Shown: positions 1 through 7,885 of the stretch, one piece after another
How the letters are laid out: each line of letters begins with the position of its first letter
How positions within the stretch are numbered: position 1 is the first letter of the stretch
Assembly (NCBI GenBank): GCA_041497995.1
Contig: JBGQHM010000254.1
Location: 1 to 10,036, forward strand
Length of the DNA: 10,036 bases
Origin: DATKMS01 sp041497995
GTDB taxonomy: Bacteria; Desulfobacterota; Binatia; HRBIN30
Direction of reading: 5' to 3'
The notes under the pieces: model-generated
Told to the model about the DNA's origin: nothing
The model's input: the letters and a program-made list of their open reading frames with translations, nothing else
The model's database searches: none
Position numbers and translations under genes: made by a program

Positions 1-171
1 AACAACGAGGACCCGAGTTGGGGGCCAGACGGGCGCTACATGGTGTTCAGCTCGTCACGCACCGGCCGTAAGAAACTCTTCGTGACCGACTCCACCGGCT
101 CCAGCCAGGTTCAATTGACTCATGGTGGGGGAGATGATACCAGTCCCGCGTGGTCGCGTTGGCTTGAGTAA
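1..171 (+). CDS. tolB: TolB, C-terminal end (partial, 5' cut by window)
   Basis: The first 56 codons read without interruption to TAA at 169-171. The peptide has a WD40-like/TolB beta-propeller blade: EDPSWGPDGRYMVFSSSR, then KLFVTD, a short turn, QLTHGGGDDTSPAWSRW and the C-terminus. The S/D-P-x-WSPDG-type turn and the closing SPAWS strand are typical of the last blades of TolB, the periplasmic propeller that binds Pal and TolA to keep the outer membrane attached during constriction. The family is about 420-450 aa, so only about one eighth is present. The call rests on the blade pattern plus pal and cpoB directly downstream, the standard tolB-pal-cpoB order. Another propeller protein is possible but unlikely here. 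Confidence 0.87.
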   Translation, partial: NNEDPSWGPDGRYMVFSSSRTGRKKLFVTDSTGSSQVQLTHGGGDDTSPAWSRWLE

Positions 172-200
172 GTTGCCAATGAAGCGCGGGTCGCGCGAAC

Positions 201-208
201 AAGAGGAG
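201..208 (+). promoter_or_regulatory. Ribosome binding site that sets the pal start
   Basis: AAGAGGAG lies 8 nt before the ATG at 217. The in-frame GTG at 208 overlaps this Shine-Dalgarno itself, so it cannot use it, and the GTG at 214 is too close. The site therefore favours ATG 217. A short GCGCG/CGCGC hairpin (184-196) sits just upstream, between the tolB stop and this site. Confidence 0.6.
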
Positions 209-216
209 TGGATGTG

Positions 217-738
217 ATGGGTAAGCGGCTACTTGGCGTGGCGGTGGTGGGGCTGCTGGTGGCTGTCCTCGGGGTTGGCTGTTCCGCAAAAAAGAAGGGC
301 ACGGAGACAGGCACGGAAGGCGGTGGCGTCGGTGAGGAGGGCCTCGCTGGTGGCGGCAGCCTGGATCGTTACAAAGCAGGAACGCTGGGCAGTGGCGAAG
401 AAGGACCCCTCAAAGACGTTCATTTTCCCTTCGACTCGTACGAACTCGATGAATCTGCCCGCGGCGGCTTGCGTGAGAGCGGCAATTGGTTGAAAGATCA
501 TTCCCGAGCAAAAGTCGAAGTGGAAGGACATTGCGACGAGCGTGGCACCGTCGAATACAATCTGGCCTTGGGCGCCAAGCGCGCGCGCGCCGCGAAGGAC
601 TACCTGGTCACGCTCGGCGTCACAGCGGATCGCCTCACAACCATCAGCTATGGCGAAGAGCTGCCGCTCTGCCATGAGCACACCGAGGAGTGCTGGGCGA
701 AGAACCGGCGCGCACACTTCGTTGTTGTCAGCGAATAG
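217..738 (+). CDS. pal: Peptidoglycan-associated lipoprotein Pal
   Basis: This 173-aa protein (from ATG 217) anchors the outer membrane to peptidoglycan and is the OM partner of TolB in the Tol-Pal system. It starts MGKRLL, followed by a hydrophobic stretch and a lipobox-like GVGC with Cys22 as the lipidation site. Gly at -3 is less usual than Leu. A Gly/Glu-rich flexible linker (about 23-60) follows, then an OmpA-like peptidoglycan-binding domain (about 65-173) with FPFDSYEL, GHCDERGT (104-111) and AKNRRAHF near the end. These contain the Asp and Arg that bind meso-diaminopimelate in the family. Cys152 and Cys159 flank a His/Glu-rich loop just before NRR and could form a disulfide (inference). 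The length matches E. coli Pal (173 aa). tolB ends 45 nt upstream and the next gene begins inside its last codons, so co-expression is likely. Confidence 0.95.
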   Translation: MGKRLLGVAVVGLLVAVLGVGCSAKKKGTETGTEGGGVGEEGLAGGGSLDRYKAGTLGSGEEGPLKDVHFPFDSYELDESARGGLRESGNWLKDHSRAKVEVEGHCDERGTVEYNLALGAKRARAAKDYLVTLGVTADRLTTISYGEELPLCHEHTEECWAKNRRAHFVVVSE

Positions 739-1579
739 ACCCGTCCCGGGACCGTCCCTTTGGTGGGGCGCCGCCGCAGCGCTCTCTGCAGCGCTGCTCG
801 CGGGGTGCGCCACCCGAGCCGACCTCCTTCAGGTTCAACAGGATCAGCGCGAAGTCCGCGCCCTGCTCGCCGACCAGCAGGTTGCAGTCGAAGGCTTGCG
901 CCGACGTTTGGACATTCTGCGCGGCGAGATGGCCGAAGGCGGACGTCGAGGCGGCGGTGGTGGGACGCCCAACGATGTCCGGCAACAACTCGCGGACACG
1001 GAAGCGCGGCTGATCGCACTGGAGCAGGCACGTGGCGTCGTCGCTCCAACACCAGGCGGCACGACGCCGCCCCTGCCAACGGATCAGCCGGTGGTCGGGG
1101 CGCGGCCAGCAGAAGTGCCGGTGCCGCAAGTAGTGCCGACGCCGACGCGGCCGCCGAGCGCGCAGGAAGCCGCGTTGGCGAAAGAGGAAGCCGCGGCGCA
1201 AGGTGGGCAGGCCGGGGACTATCGCGACGCGATCGGATTGATCCGCCAGGGCCAATGCAATCAAGCAGTGCCCAAGCTGCGCGACTTCATCCGCAAGAAC
1301 CCCAAGTCCGATCTTGCCGACAACGCACAGTACTGGATCGGCAGCTGCTACTACGGGCAGCGCGACTACAATCGCGCGATCATCGAGCTCAACGAGGTGC
1401 TGCTGAAGTACCCGAAGGCCGACAAGGTGCCACCGGCGCTGCTCATGCTCGCCGACGCCTTCGCGGATTCGGGTGACAAGATCGACGCGCGGCTCATCCT
1501 GCAGAAGCTGGTTGCCGATCACGGCAAATCAGAAGAGGCGGAGAAGGCCCGGCAAAAGCTGCAAGCTCTCGGCGAGTAG
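722..1579 (+). CDS. cpoB: Tol-Pal accessory TPR lipoprotein, CpoB/YbgF type
   Basis: About 285 aa if TTG 722 is the start. In E. coli, CpoB links Tol-Pal constriction to peptidoglycan synthesis at the septum. Visible here are a hydrophobic segment ending in a textbook lipobox, ALLAGC (Cys29), then a Leu/Gln/Arg-rich coiled coil (about 32-70) with a poly-Gly break. A second short coil (about 85-105) and a Pro/Thr/Ala linker (about 107-150) follow, then a TPR block from about 166 to the end with NAQYWIGSCYYGQRDYNRAI, a hallmark of the family. Unlike E. coli CpoB, which is a soluble periplasmic protein, this one should be lipidated. The start is uncertain. TTG 722 or 725 gives a compact signal peptide overlapping pal by 14-17 nt; ATG 674 gives an overlong 45-residue leader and a 65-nt overlap. 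No good Shine-Dalgarno precedes any of them, which suggests translation coupled to pal. Confidence 0.88.
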   Translation: MLSANRPVPGPSLWWGAAAALSAALLAGCATRADLLQVQQDQREVRALLADQQVAVEGLRRRLDILRGEMAEGGRRGGGGGTPNDVRQQLADTEARLIALEQARGVVAPTPGGTTPPLPTDQPVVGARPAEVPVPQVVPTPTRPPSAQEAALAKEEAAAQGGQAGDYRDAIGLIRQGQCNQAVPKLRDFIRKNPKSDLADNAQYWIGSCYYGQRDYNRAIIELNEVLLKYPKADKVPPALLMLADAFADSGDKIDARLILQKLVADHGKSEEAEKARQKLQALGE

Positions 1580-1582
1580 CGT

Positions 1583-1603
1583 GCGGGCGCCGCGCGCGCC
1601 TGC
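1583..1603 (+). promoter_or_regulatory. GC-rich hairpin between cpoB and ribF
   Basis: GCGGGCGC (1583-1590) pairs with GCGCCTGC (1596-1603), giving 8 bp including one G-U, around a 5-nt CGCGC loop. It fills most of the 30-nt gap and ends 6 nt before the ribF ATG, so it covers the place where a ribosome binding site would be. There is no T-run after it, so it is not a standard intrinsic terminator. It may lower ribF translation or slow polymerase at the operon boundary (inference). Confidence 0.4.
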
Positions 1604-1609
1604 GGCTGA

Positions 1610-2551
1610 ATGACGATGCTGCTTCTCCGCCATCTGGAGCGGGTCGGCCGGCGCTTTCCCGCGCCGGTGCTGACCCTGGGAAACTTCGACGGTGTCCATC
1701 TCGGGCACCAGGCGATTCTCCACCGTCTGGTAGCGACTGCGCAGTCCGTCGGCGGCAGCGCGGTAACGCTGACGTTTCAACCCCATCCGGCGGCGGTATT
1801 GGCTCCGGCACGCGCCCCGCGGCTGATCACCGACTGGCGCACGCGCGTCAACCAGATCGCGGCGATGGGCGTCGATGCCATCATTGTGCAGCACTTCACG
1901 CGGACATTTGCGGCCATCAGTGCCGAGGACTTCGTGCGCCGTTTTCTGGTCGACGGCTTGGGTGTGCGTGCCGTGGTGGTTGGGCACCGCGTCAGCTTCG
2001 GTCACGGCCGCGCTGGCGGAGCGGAAACACTGCGCCAGCTGGGAGTGCGCTGCGGTTTCGACGTCGAGGTCATCGGCCCCGTCGAAGTGAACGGCGTGCT
2101 CGTCAGCAGCAGCGCTGTACGGCAGGCTATCGGCGCAGGGGATTTCGAGCGCGCGCGTATGTTGTTGGGTCGTGTGCCGAGCGTCGCTGGGCGCGTGATT
2201 CACGGGTATCACCGCGGGCACACCCTTGGGTTCCCGACCGCCAACCTACGCATCGCCGGCTTGGTGCTGCCGCCCGACGGAGTGTACGCGGTGCGCGCTC
2301 TCGTCAGGGGCATGCCGCGCGAAGGCGTCGCCAACCTCGGGTTCAACCCGACGTTTCAAGAGCACGAGCGCAGCCTGGAGGTGCACGTCTTCGATCTGAA
2401 CGAGAATCTGTACGGCCAGCGCATCGAGGTGCGCTTCGTCCGCCGCTTGCGCGGCGAGACCAAGTTCCCCAACGTGCAGGCCCTTGCGGCGCAGATCGCG
2501 CGCGATGTGGCGACCGCCCGTCAGGCGCTGGCGAACTCGCCCGAGCAATGA
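1610..2551 (+). CDS. ribF: Bifunctional riboflavin kinase / FAD synthetase RibF
   Basis: This 313-aa cytosolic enzyme phosphorylates riboflavin to FMN and adenylates FMN to FAD. The N-terminal FMN adenylyltransferase domain (about 1-185) has the nucleotidyltransferase signature GNFDGVHLGH (24-33, with the HxGH site) and VSSSAVR (165-171), equivalent to the ISSTRIR motif. The segment usually read as VGxDFxFGxxRxG appears as GHRVSFGHGRAGG, a mild deviation. The C-terminal riboflavin kinase domain (about 186-305) has LGFPTANL (206-213), GVYAV, GVANLGFNPTF (239-249), the catalytic Glu in LEVHVFD (E257) and the LYGQ...LRGETKF block. Length is normal for the family. ATG 1610 directly follows an in-frame TGA; ATG 1616 is an alternative. 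No strong Shine-Dalgarno is visible, and a hairpin sits just upstream. The gene overlaps rluD by ATGA. Confidence 0.96.
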   Translation: MTMLLLRHLERVGRRFPAPVLTLGNFDGVHLGHQAILHRLVATAQSVGGSAVTLTFQPHPAAVLAPARAPRLITDWRTRVNQIAAMGVDAIIVQHFTRTFAAISAEDFVRRFLVDGLGVRAVVVGHRVSFGHGRAGGAETLRQLGVRCGFDVEVIGPVEVNGVLVSSSAVRQAIGAGDFERARMLLGRVPSVAGRVIHGYHRGHTLGFPTANLRIAGLVLPPDGVYAVRALVRGMPREGVANLGFNPTFQEHERSLEVHVFDLNENLYGQRIEVRFVRRLRGETKFPNVQALAAQIARDVATARQALANSPEQ

Positions 2552-3519
2552 CCGCGCCTCAACAGCTCACAGTCGACGTGCGCGGCGCCCGCCAGCGTCT
2601 CGACCGTTACCTCACGGCGGTTGGACGGTGGGGGTCGCGCTCGCAGGTGCAGCGGCTCATCGAGGGCGGACATGTCCGCGTCGACGACCAGCCCGCAAAG
2701 GCCGGGGCCGTGCTGCGATCCGGTCAGACGATCGTCGTCGAGCCCGCGCCCCCGCCGCCGCTCCCGGCGGGTGTGGAAGCGGAGGCGATTCCGCTCAGCG
2801 TCTTGTACGAGGACGACTGGCTATTGGTCATCAACAAGCCTCCGGGTCTCGTGGTCCACCCGGCACCCGGGCATTGGCGTGGGACGCTGGTGAGTGCACT
2901 ACTGCACCATTGGCGAGGGCCGCGGTCGGGACTGGACCCGATGCGTCCCGGCATCGTGCACCGCCTCGACAAAGACACCTCCGGAGTCTTGGTGATTGCC
3001 AAGGACGCAGCGACGCTCGCAGACCTAGGCGCCCAATTTCGTGCGCGTGAAGTCGAGAAGCAGTACGTTGCGTTTGTGTGGGGCCGGCTCCGCCCTCAGA
3101 CCGGTACCATCTCCGAGCCGATCGGCCGCAATCCGACGCACCGCAAGCGCATGGCGGTACGGCACGGTGGGCGCGAGGCGATCACTGCGTTCGCGGTCTG
3201 TGAACACCTGGATGGAGTGACGATGCTACGTCTGTTCCCGAAGACCGGGCGCACGCACCAGATCCGCGTGCACTTGGCGGCGATCGGCCATCCGATCGTC
3301 GGCGACGCGGTGTACGGTCGCAGCCGCACCCGTTCGAGCGCGGCGCTCATCCAGCGGCAGGCTCTGCACGCCGAGCGACTCACTCTTCGTCATCCGCAGA
3401 CGGGCGCACGGGTGAGCTTCACGGCGCCGTTGACGGACGACCTCGTTGTGCTGCGCCAGCGCTGCGCAGCAGCCGCGCGCACAGCCGTGACACGCGCGAC
3501 ACGCGCGCCGGCAGCTTGA
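2548..3519 (+). CDS. rluD: RluA/RluD-family 23S rRNA pseudouridine synthase
   Basis: This 323-aa enzyme isomerises specific uridines to pseudouridine in rRNA. An N-terminal S4 RNA-binding domain (about 14-65) contains the QRLDRYL and SRSQVQRLIEGGHVRVD elements. The catalytic domain has LLVINKPPGLVVHPAPGH, then the RluA-family motif HRLDKDTSG with catalytic Asp141, then EKQYVAFVWG, IGRNPTHRKRMAV and GRTHQIRVHLAAIGHPIVGD. The S4 domain together with the PTHRKRMAV segment points to the RluD branch (E. coli RluD modifies U1911, U1915 and U1917 of 23S rRNA) rather than RluA or RluC, but the exact target is inferred. The start overlaps the ribF stop (ATGA), indicating translational coupling. The last 15-20 residues are an Ala/Arg/Thr-rich tail encoded partly by a 9-bp tandem repeat. 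Confidence 0.92.
   Translation: MTAPQQLTVDVRGARQRLDRYLTAVGRWGSRSQVQRLIEGGHVRVDDQPAKAGAVLRSGQTIVVEPAPPPPLPAGVEAEAIPLSVLYEDDWLLVINKPPGLVVHPAPGHWRGTLVSALLHHWRGPRSGLDPMRPGIVHRLDKDTSGVLVIAKDAATLADLGAQFRAREVEKQYVAFVWGRLRPQTGTISEPIGRNPTHRKRMAVRHGGREAITAFAVCEHLDGVTMLRLFPKTGRTHQIRVHLAAIGHPIVGDAVYGRSRTRSSAALIQRQALHAERLTLRHPQTGARVSFTAPLTDDLVVLRQRCAAAARTAVTRATRAPAA
3489..3506 (+). repeat. Two-copy 9-bp tandem repeat in the rluD tail
   Basis: GACACGCGC occurs twice in direct succession (3489-3497 and 3498-3506). In frame it duplicates Thr-Arg-Ala in the low-complexity C-terminus of RluD, so it probably arose by slippage and has little effect on the enzyme. Changes in copy number would keep the frame. Confidence 0.6.
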
Positions 3520-3544
3520 CAATGAATACCCGTTTCACTAGCGT
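3516..3544 (+). promoter_or_regulatory. Candidate sigma-70-type promoter for rho
   Basis: A perfect -35 box TTGACA (3516-3521) overlaps the rluD stop codon. A 17-bp spacer leads to TAGCGT (3539-3544), a weak -10 box with T, A and final T matching TATAAT. Transcription would begin near 3551, giving a rho leader of about 100 nt. It stands at the only gap over 100 bp in the window. The -10 is poor, so the call is tentative. Confidence 0.42.
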
Positions 3545-3630
3545 ACCGCGCAGTAACACACAGAATCCGTGCAAGGTTAGCCACCTCGGGCCGACCGTTC
3601 GCCACACCGCGAAATCCTACAAGACCAGTC
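3545..3630 (+). promoter_or_regulatory. C-rich, G-poor rho leader with weak hairpin (possible Rho loading region)
   Basis: This untranslated leader has about 32 C against 19 G by hand count, unlike the surrounding balanced GC-rich coding DNA. It carries several CC or YC dinucleotides at intervals. One weak hairpin is visible: GGTTAGCC (3575-3582) against GGCCGACC (3589-3596) with one mismatch and a 6-nt loop. In E. coli, rho represses itself by Rho-dependent attenuation in its leader. A C-over-G tract directly upstream of rho fits the same kind of control here, but that is inference from composition and position. Confidence 0.3.
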
Positions 3631-3648
3631 GAGAGAGGGGACGAATGT

Positions 3649-5082
3649 ATGGCCGACGAAGCCGTCGGGAGAAGTAGACAAACCGCAGCCGGGGGTGCTC
3701 CGCGTATCGAGCGCCGCCGCCGCAGCGACGACGGAGGTGAGGTGGCAAACGCTCGCGTGAAAGCCGAGCCGCCCCCCGAACCGCCGCCTGTCGAAGAGCC
3801 CGCCCCCAAGGAGCCCTCCCACAAAGAGGGGGCGCTGAATCTCAAGACGCTCAAAGAAAAGAAGATCAACGAACTGGCGCAGATCGCCAAGAACTTCAAC
3901 GTCGAAGGCGCCTCGAACATGCGCAAGCAGGAGCTGATCTTTGCCATCCTGGGTGCGCAGACCGAGCAGAATGGCTTTGTCTACGGCGAAGGAGTGCTCG
4001 AGATTCTGCCCGACGGGTTCGGCTTCTTGCGCGCGCCCGATTATAACTACCTTCCCGGTCCCGACGACATCTACATCTCACCCAGCCAGATCCGGCGCTT
4101 CAACTTGCGCACCGGTGACGTGGTCTCAGGACAGATACGTCCGCCAAAGGAGGGTGAACGCTACTTCGCGCTGCTCAAGGTCGAAGCGATCAACTACGAA
4201 GAGCCGGAGAAGGCCCGCGACAAAATTCTCTTCGACAACCTGACGCCGCTGTACCCGAACGAGCAGTTGCGACTCGAGCACAATCCCGAAGAGTACACCA
4301 CGCGGGTCATTGATCTGTTCACACCGATCGGCAAAGGGACCCGCGGTCTCATCGTGGCACCGCCGCGCACTGGGAAGACGATGATGCTGCAGCATATCGC
4401 GAACGGCATCACCAAGAACCACAAAGAGGTGGTGCTCATCGTCCTGCTGATCGACGAACGGCCGGAAGAAGTCACCGACATGCAGCGCTCAGTCGAAGGG
4501 GAAGTCATCAGCTCAACCTTCGACGAGCCGGCGACTCGGCACGTGCAGGTGGCGGAGATGGTCATCGAGAAGGCCAAGCGTTTGGTCGAGCACGGCCGCG
4601 ATGTCGTGATCTTGCTCGACAGCATCACGCGCCTGGCGCGCGCCTACAACACCGTGGTGCCGCCGAGTGGCAAGATCCTCTCCGGTGGCGTCGACTCCAA
4701 CGCGTTGCACAAGCCGAAGAAGTTCCTCGGCGCCGCCCGGAACATCGAAGACGGTGGCAGCTTGACCATCATGGGTACGGCGCTCGTCGACACCGGCAGC
4801 CGCATGGACGAGGTGATCTTCGAAGAGTTCAAGGCCACGGGTAACATGGAGATTCATCTCGATCGGCGTCTGGTCGACAAACGCATCTTCCCCGCCATCG
4901 ACGTCAACCGCTCGGGCACCCGTAAAGAGGAGCTCCTCCTCGGCAAAGACGTCATCGCCCGCGTGTGGATCCTGCGCAAGCTGCTAGCGCAGCTGAACCC
5001 CGTCGAGACGATGGAGTTCATCATGGACAAGATCACCGACACCAAGGACAACCAGGAGTTCCTCGATTCGATGAACCAATGA
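3649..5082 (+). CDS. rho: Transcription termination factor Rho
   Basis: This 477-aa hexameric RNA-dependent ATPase/translocase ends transcription at C-rich unstructured RNA. It is about 58 aa longer than E. coli Rho (419). The extra part is an N-terminal tail (about 1-60) rich in Arg at first and then Pro/Glu. Next come the helical N-domain with [19 protein letters not shown] (about 63-81), the cold-shock-like RNA-binding domain with RNP1 DGFGFLR (122-128), Walker A APPRTGKT (237-244, Lys243) and [10 protein letters not shown] (D269-E270-R271). [13 protein letters not shown] and the Q-loop [14 protein letters not shown] (from 346) follow. Compared with E. coli PKAGKT, the P-loop reads PRTGKT. 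Leu267, equivalent to E. coli Leu208 in the bicyclomycin pocket, is kept. ATG 3649 has a strong purine-rich site GAGAGAGGGG (3631-3640) 8 nt upstream. The gene has its own leader and probably its own promoter. Confidence 0.98.
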   Translation: MADEAVGRSRQTAAGGAPRIERRRRSDDGGEVANARVKAEPPPEPPPVEEPAPKEPSHKEGALNLKTLKEKKINELAQIAKNFNVEGASNMRKQELIFAILGAQTEQNGFVYGEGVLEILPDGFGFLRAPDYNYLPGPDDIYISPSQIRRFNLRTGDVVSGQIRPPKEGERYFALLKVEAINYEEPEKARDKILFDNLTPLYPNEQLRLEHNPEEYTTRVIDLFTPIGKGTRGLIVAPPRTGKTMMLQHIANGITKNHKEVVLIVLLIDERPEEVTDMQRSVEGEVISSTFDEPATRHVQVAEMVIEKAKRLVEHGRDVVILLDSITRLARAYNTVVPPSGKILSGGVDSNALHKPKKFLGAARNIEDGGSLTIMGTALVDTGSRMDEVIFEEFKATGNMEIHLDRRLVDKRIFPAIDVNRSGTRKEELLLGKDVIARVWILRKLLAQLNPVETMEFIMDKITDTKDNQEFLDSMNQ

Positions 5083-5092
5083 GCCGCGGTGG

Positions 5093-5122
5093 TTGCGAGG
5101 CGGCAAAGCTTTCTGATATCGA
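5093..5122 (+). promoter_or_regulatory. Candidate promoter for the rpsB cluster
   Basis: In the 76-bp rho-rpsB gap, TTGCGA (5093-5098, four of six matches to TTGACA) lies 18 bp before TATCGA (5117-5122, four of six matches to TATAAT). TG at 5114-5115 makes it an extended -10 (TGnTATCGA). Initiation would fall near 5129, about 30 nt before the rpsB ATG. A convincing terminator after rho is not visible, so read-through from rho may also feed the cluster. Confidence 0.35.
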
Positions 5123-5158
5123 CACTCGCTTGAGGGAGCCAACAGGGAGAGATCAGGT

Positions 5159-5931
5159 ATGGCAGAAGTCAGCATGAAGCAGCTGCTCGAGGCCGGCGTG
5201 CACTTTGGGCATCAGACGAGTCGCTGGAACCCGAAGATGAAGCCCTACATCTTTGGGGCGCGCAACGGCATCTACATCATCGATCTCCAGCGCACGGTGA
5301 AGCTGTTCGAAGCGGCGTACGCATTCGTCCGTGAGCTTGGCGCGAGCGGTGGCAGTATGCTGTTCGTCGGTACTAAGAAGCAGGCGCAGGACGCGATTCG
5401 CGAGGAAGCGGAACGCTGCGGCATGTACTACGTGAACAACCGCTGGTTAGGCGGCACCCTGACAAACTTCCAGACCATCAAGGCAAGCATCGACCGCCTG
5501 AAGAAGTGCGAGGAAACGCTTGAAGACCCGGCGATGGCCGTCGCTCTCACGAAGAAGGAAATGTTGGGTATCTCGCGCGAGCGCGACAAGTTGCTGACGT
5601 CGCTCGGCGGCATCAAGGCGATGCGCAAGCTGCCCGATGCGCTCTTCGTGATCGATCCTAAGAAGGAAGAGATCGCGGTCAGGGAAGGCAACAAGCTACA
5701 CATTCCGGTGGTCGCGGTCGTCGACACCAACTGCGACCCGGACGTGGTCGACTACAAGATTCCCGGCAACGACGATGCAATCCGTGCAATCCGCCTGTTC
5801 TGCGCGGCGATGGCCGACGCGGTCCTCGAAGGCAAGACGCAGTTCGAGGAGAAGGCCAAGGGCGCGGCGGACGATACCCCCAGCGCCGACGAAAAGCCCG
5901 TGGCGGTTGCTGTTACTCAGGGAGAGCTTGC

Positions 5932-5935
<4 letters not shown>
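5159..5935 (+). CDS. rpsB: 30S ribosomal protein S2
   Basis: This 258-aa protein (E. coli S2 is 241 aa) is part of the small subunit near the mRNA exit and helps recruit S1. Diagnostic S2 segments are present: [20 protein letters not shown] at the N-terminus, [43 protein letters not shown], the coiled-coil helical hairpin (about 105-150), [13 protein letters not shown], and VDTNCDP followed by [11 protein letters not shown]. The last 30 or so residues form an acidic, Ala-rich tail of the variable kind seen in the family. ATG 5159 has CAGGGAGAG (5143-5151) 7 nt upstream. The stop overlaps the tsf start (ATGA). It heads the rpsB-tsf pair, which is adjacent in most bacteria. Confidence 0.99.
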
Positions 5936-7312
<1,377 letters not shown>

Positions 7313-7321
7313 GGCAGACGT

Positions 7322-7879
7322 ATGACCGACGAGGTCATCGAGGATCTCCGTAAAGAAATGGAACGCACCCTGGCGGCGCTGCGGAAGGACCTGACCCGCA
7401 CGCGGACCGGCCGGGCGTCGACCGCGTTGCTCGAAGGGATCACCGTCGACTACTACGGGACACGCACGCCGTTGAATCAGGTCGCCGGCTTGGCGGCGCC
7501 CGAGCCGCGATTGCTGGTCATCCAGCCGTACGACAAGAGCGCGCTGGCGCAGATCGAACGGGCCATCCTGCAGTCCGATCTCGGCTTGGTCCCGGTCAAC
7601 GACGGCAAGATCTTGCGCGTGCCGATCCCGGAGCTGACGGAAGAGCGCCGCCGCGACCTGGTGAAGCACGTCCGCAAACTGGCGGAGGACTATCGCGTCT
7701 CCATGCGCAACCACCGGCGCGACGCCATCGATCTGCTCAAGTCCCTCGAGAAGGACAAGGAGATTACCGAGGACGACGTACGCAAGGCCACCGAGAAGAT
7801 CCAAGAGACGACGAAGGCGTATGCCGAGAAGGTCGATCACGTCCTCAAGGCTAAAGAAGAAGAGATCATGGAAGTGTGA
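7322..7879 (+). CDS. frr: Ribosome recycling factor
   Basis: This 185-aa protein, exactly the usual length, works with EF-G to split post-termination ribosomes. The long three-helix bundle is interrupted by the small beta domain. The N-terminal helix ends in LRTRTGRAS-type sequence (here TRTRTGRASTALLEGITVDY), followed by YGTRTPLNQVAGLAAPEPR and LLVIQPYDKSAL. After these come the conserved IERAILQSDLGLVPVNDGKILRVPIP region (read in parts), LTEERRRDLVKHVRKLAEDYRV and the charged C-terminal helix. Every landmark is present and nothing looks damaged. GAGG (7311-7314) precedes ATG 7322 by 7 nt, within the pyrH stop region. The uppS start follows its stop by only 6 nt and in the same frame. Confidence 0.98.
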   Translation: MTDEVIEDLRKEMERTLAALRKDLTRTRTGRASTALLEGITVDYYGTRTPLNQVAGLAAPEPRLLVIQPYDKSALAQIERAILQSDLGLVPVNDGKILRVPIPELTEERRRDLVKHVRKLAEDYRVSMRNHRRDAIDLLKSLEKDKEITEDDVRKATEKIQETTKAYAEKVDHVLKAKEEEIMEV

Positions 7880-7885
7880 GCGGCG

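Noticed and set aside
542..721. Upstream extension of cpoB from ATG 542
   Set aside because: These residues are the out-of-frame shadow of the Pal OmpA domain, and they would put 60 non-signal residues in front of the lipoprotein signal peptide.
229..813. 194-codon minus-strand open frame opposite pal
   Set aside because: It is antisense to the clearly conserved Pal domain, has no recognisable motif, and has no promoter or ribosome binding site of note.
5083..5112. Possible intrinsic terminator after rho (GCCGC 5083-5087 with GCGGC 5100-5104)
   Set aside because: The stem is only 5 bp with a 12-nt loop, and no T-run follows.
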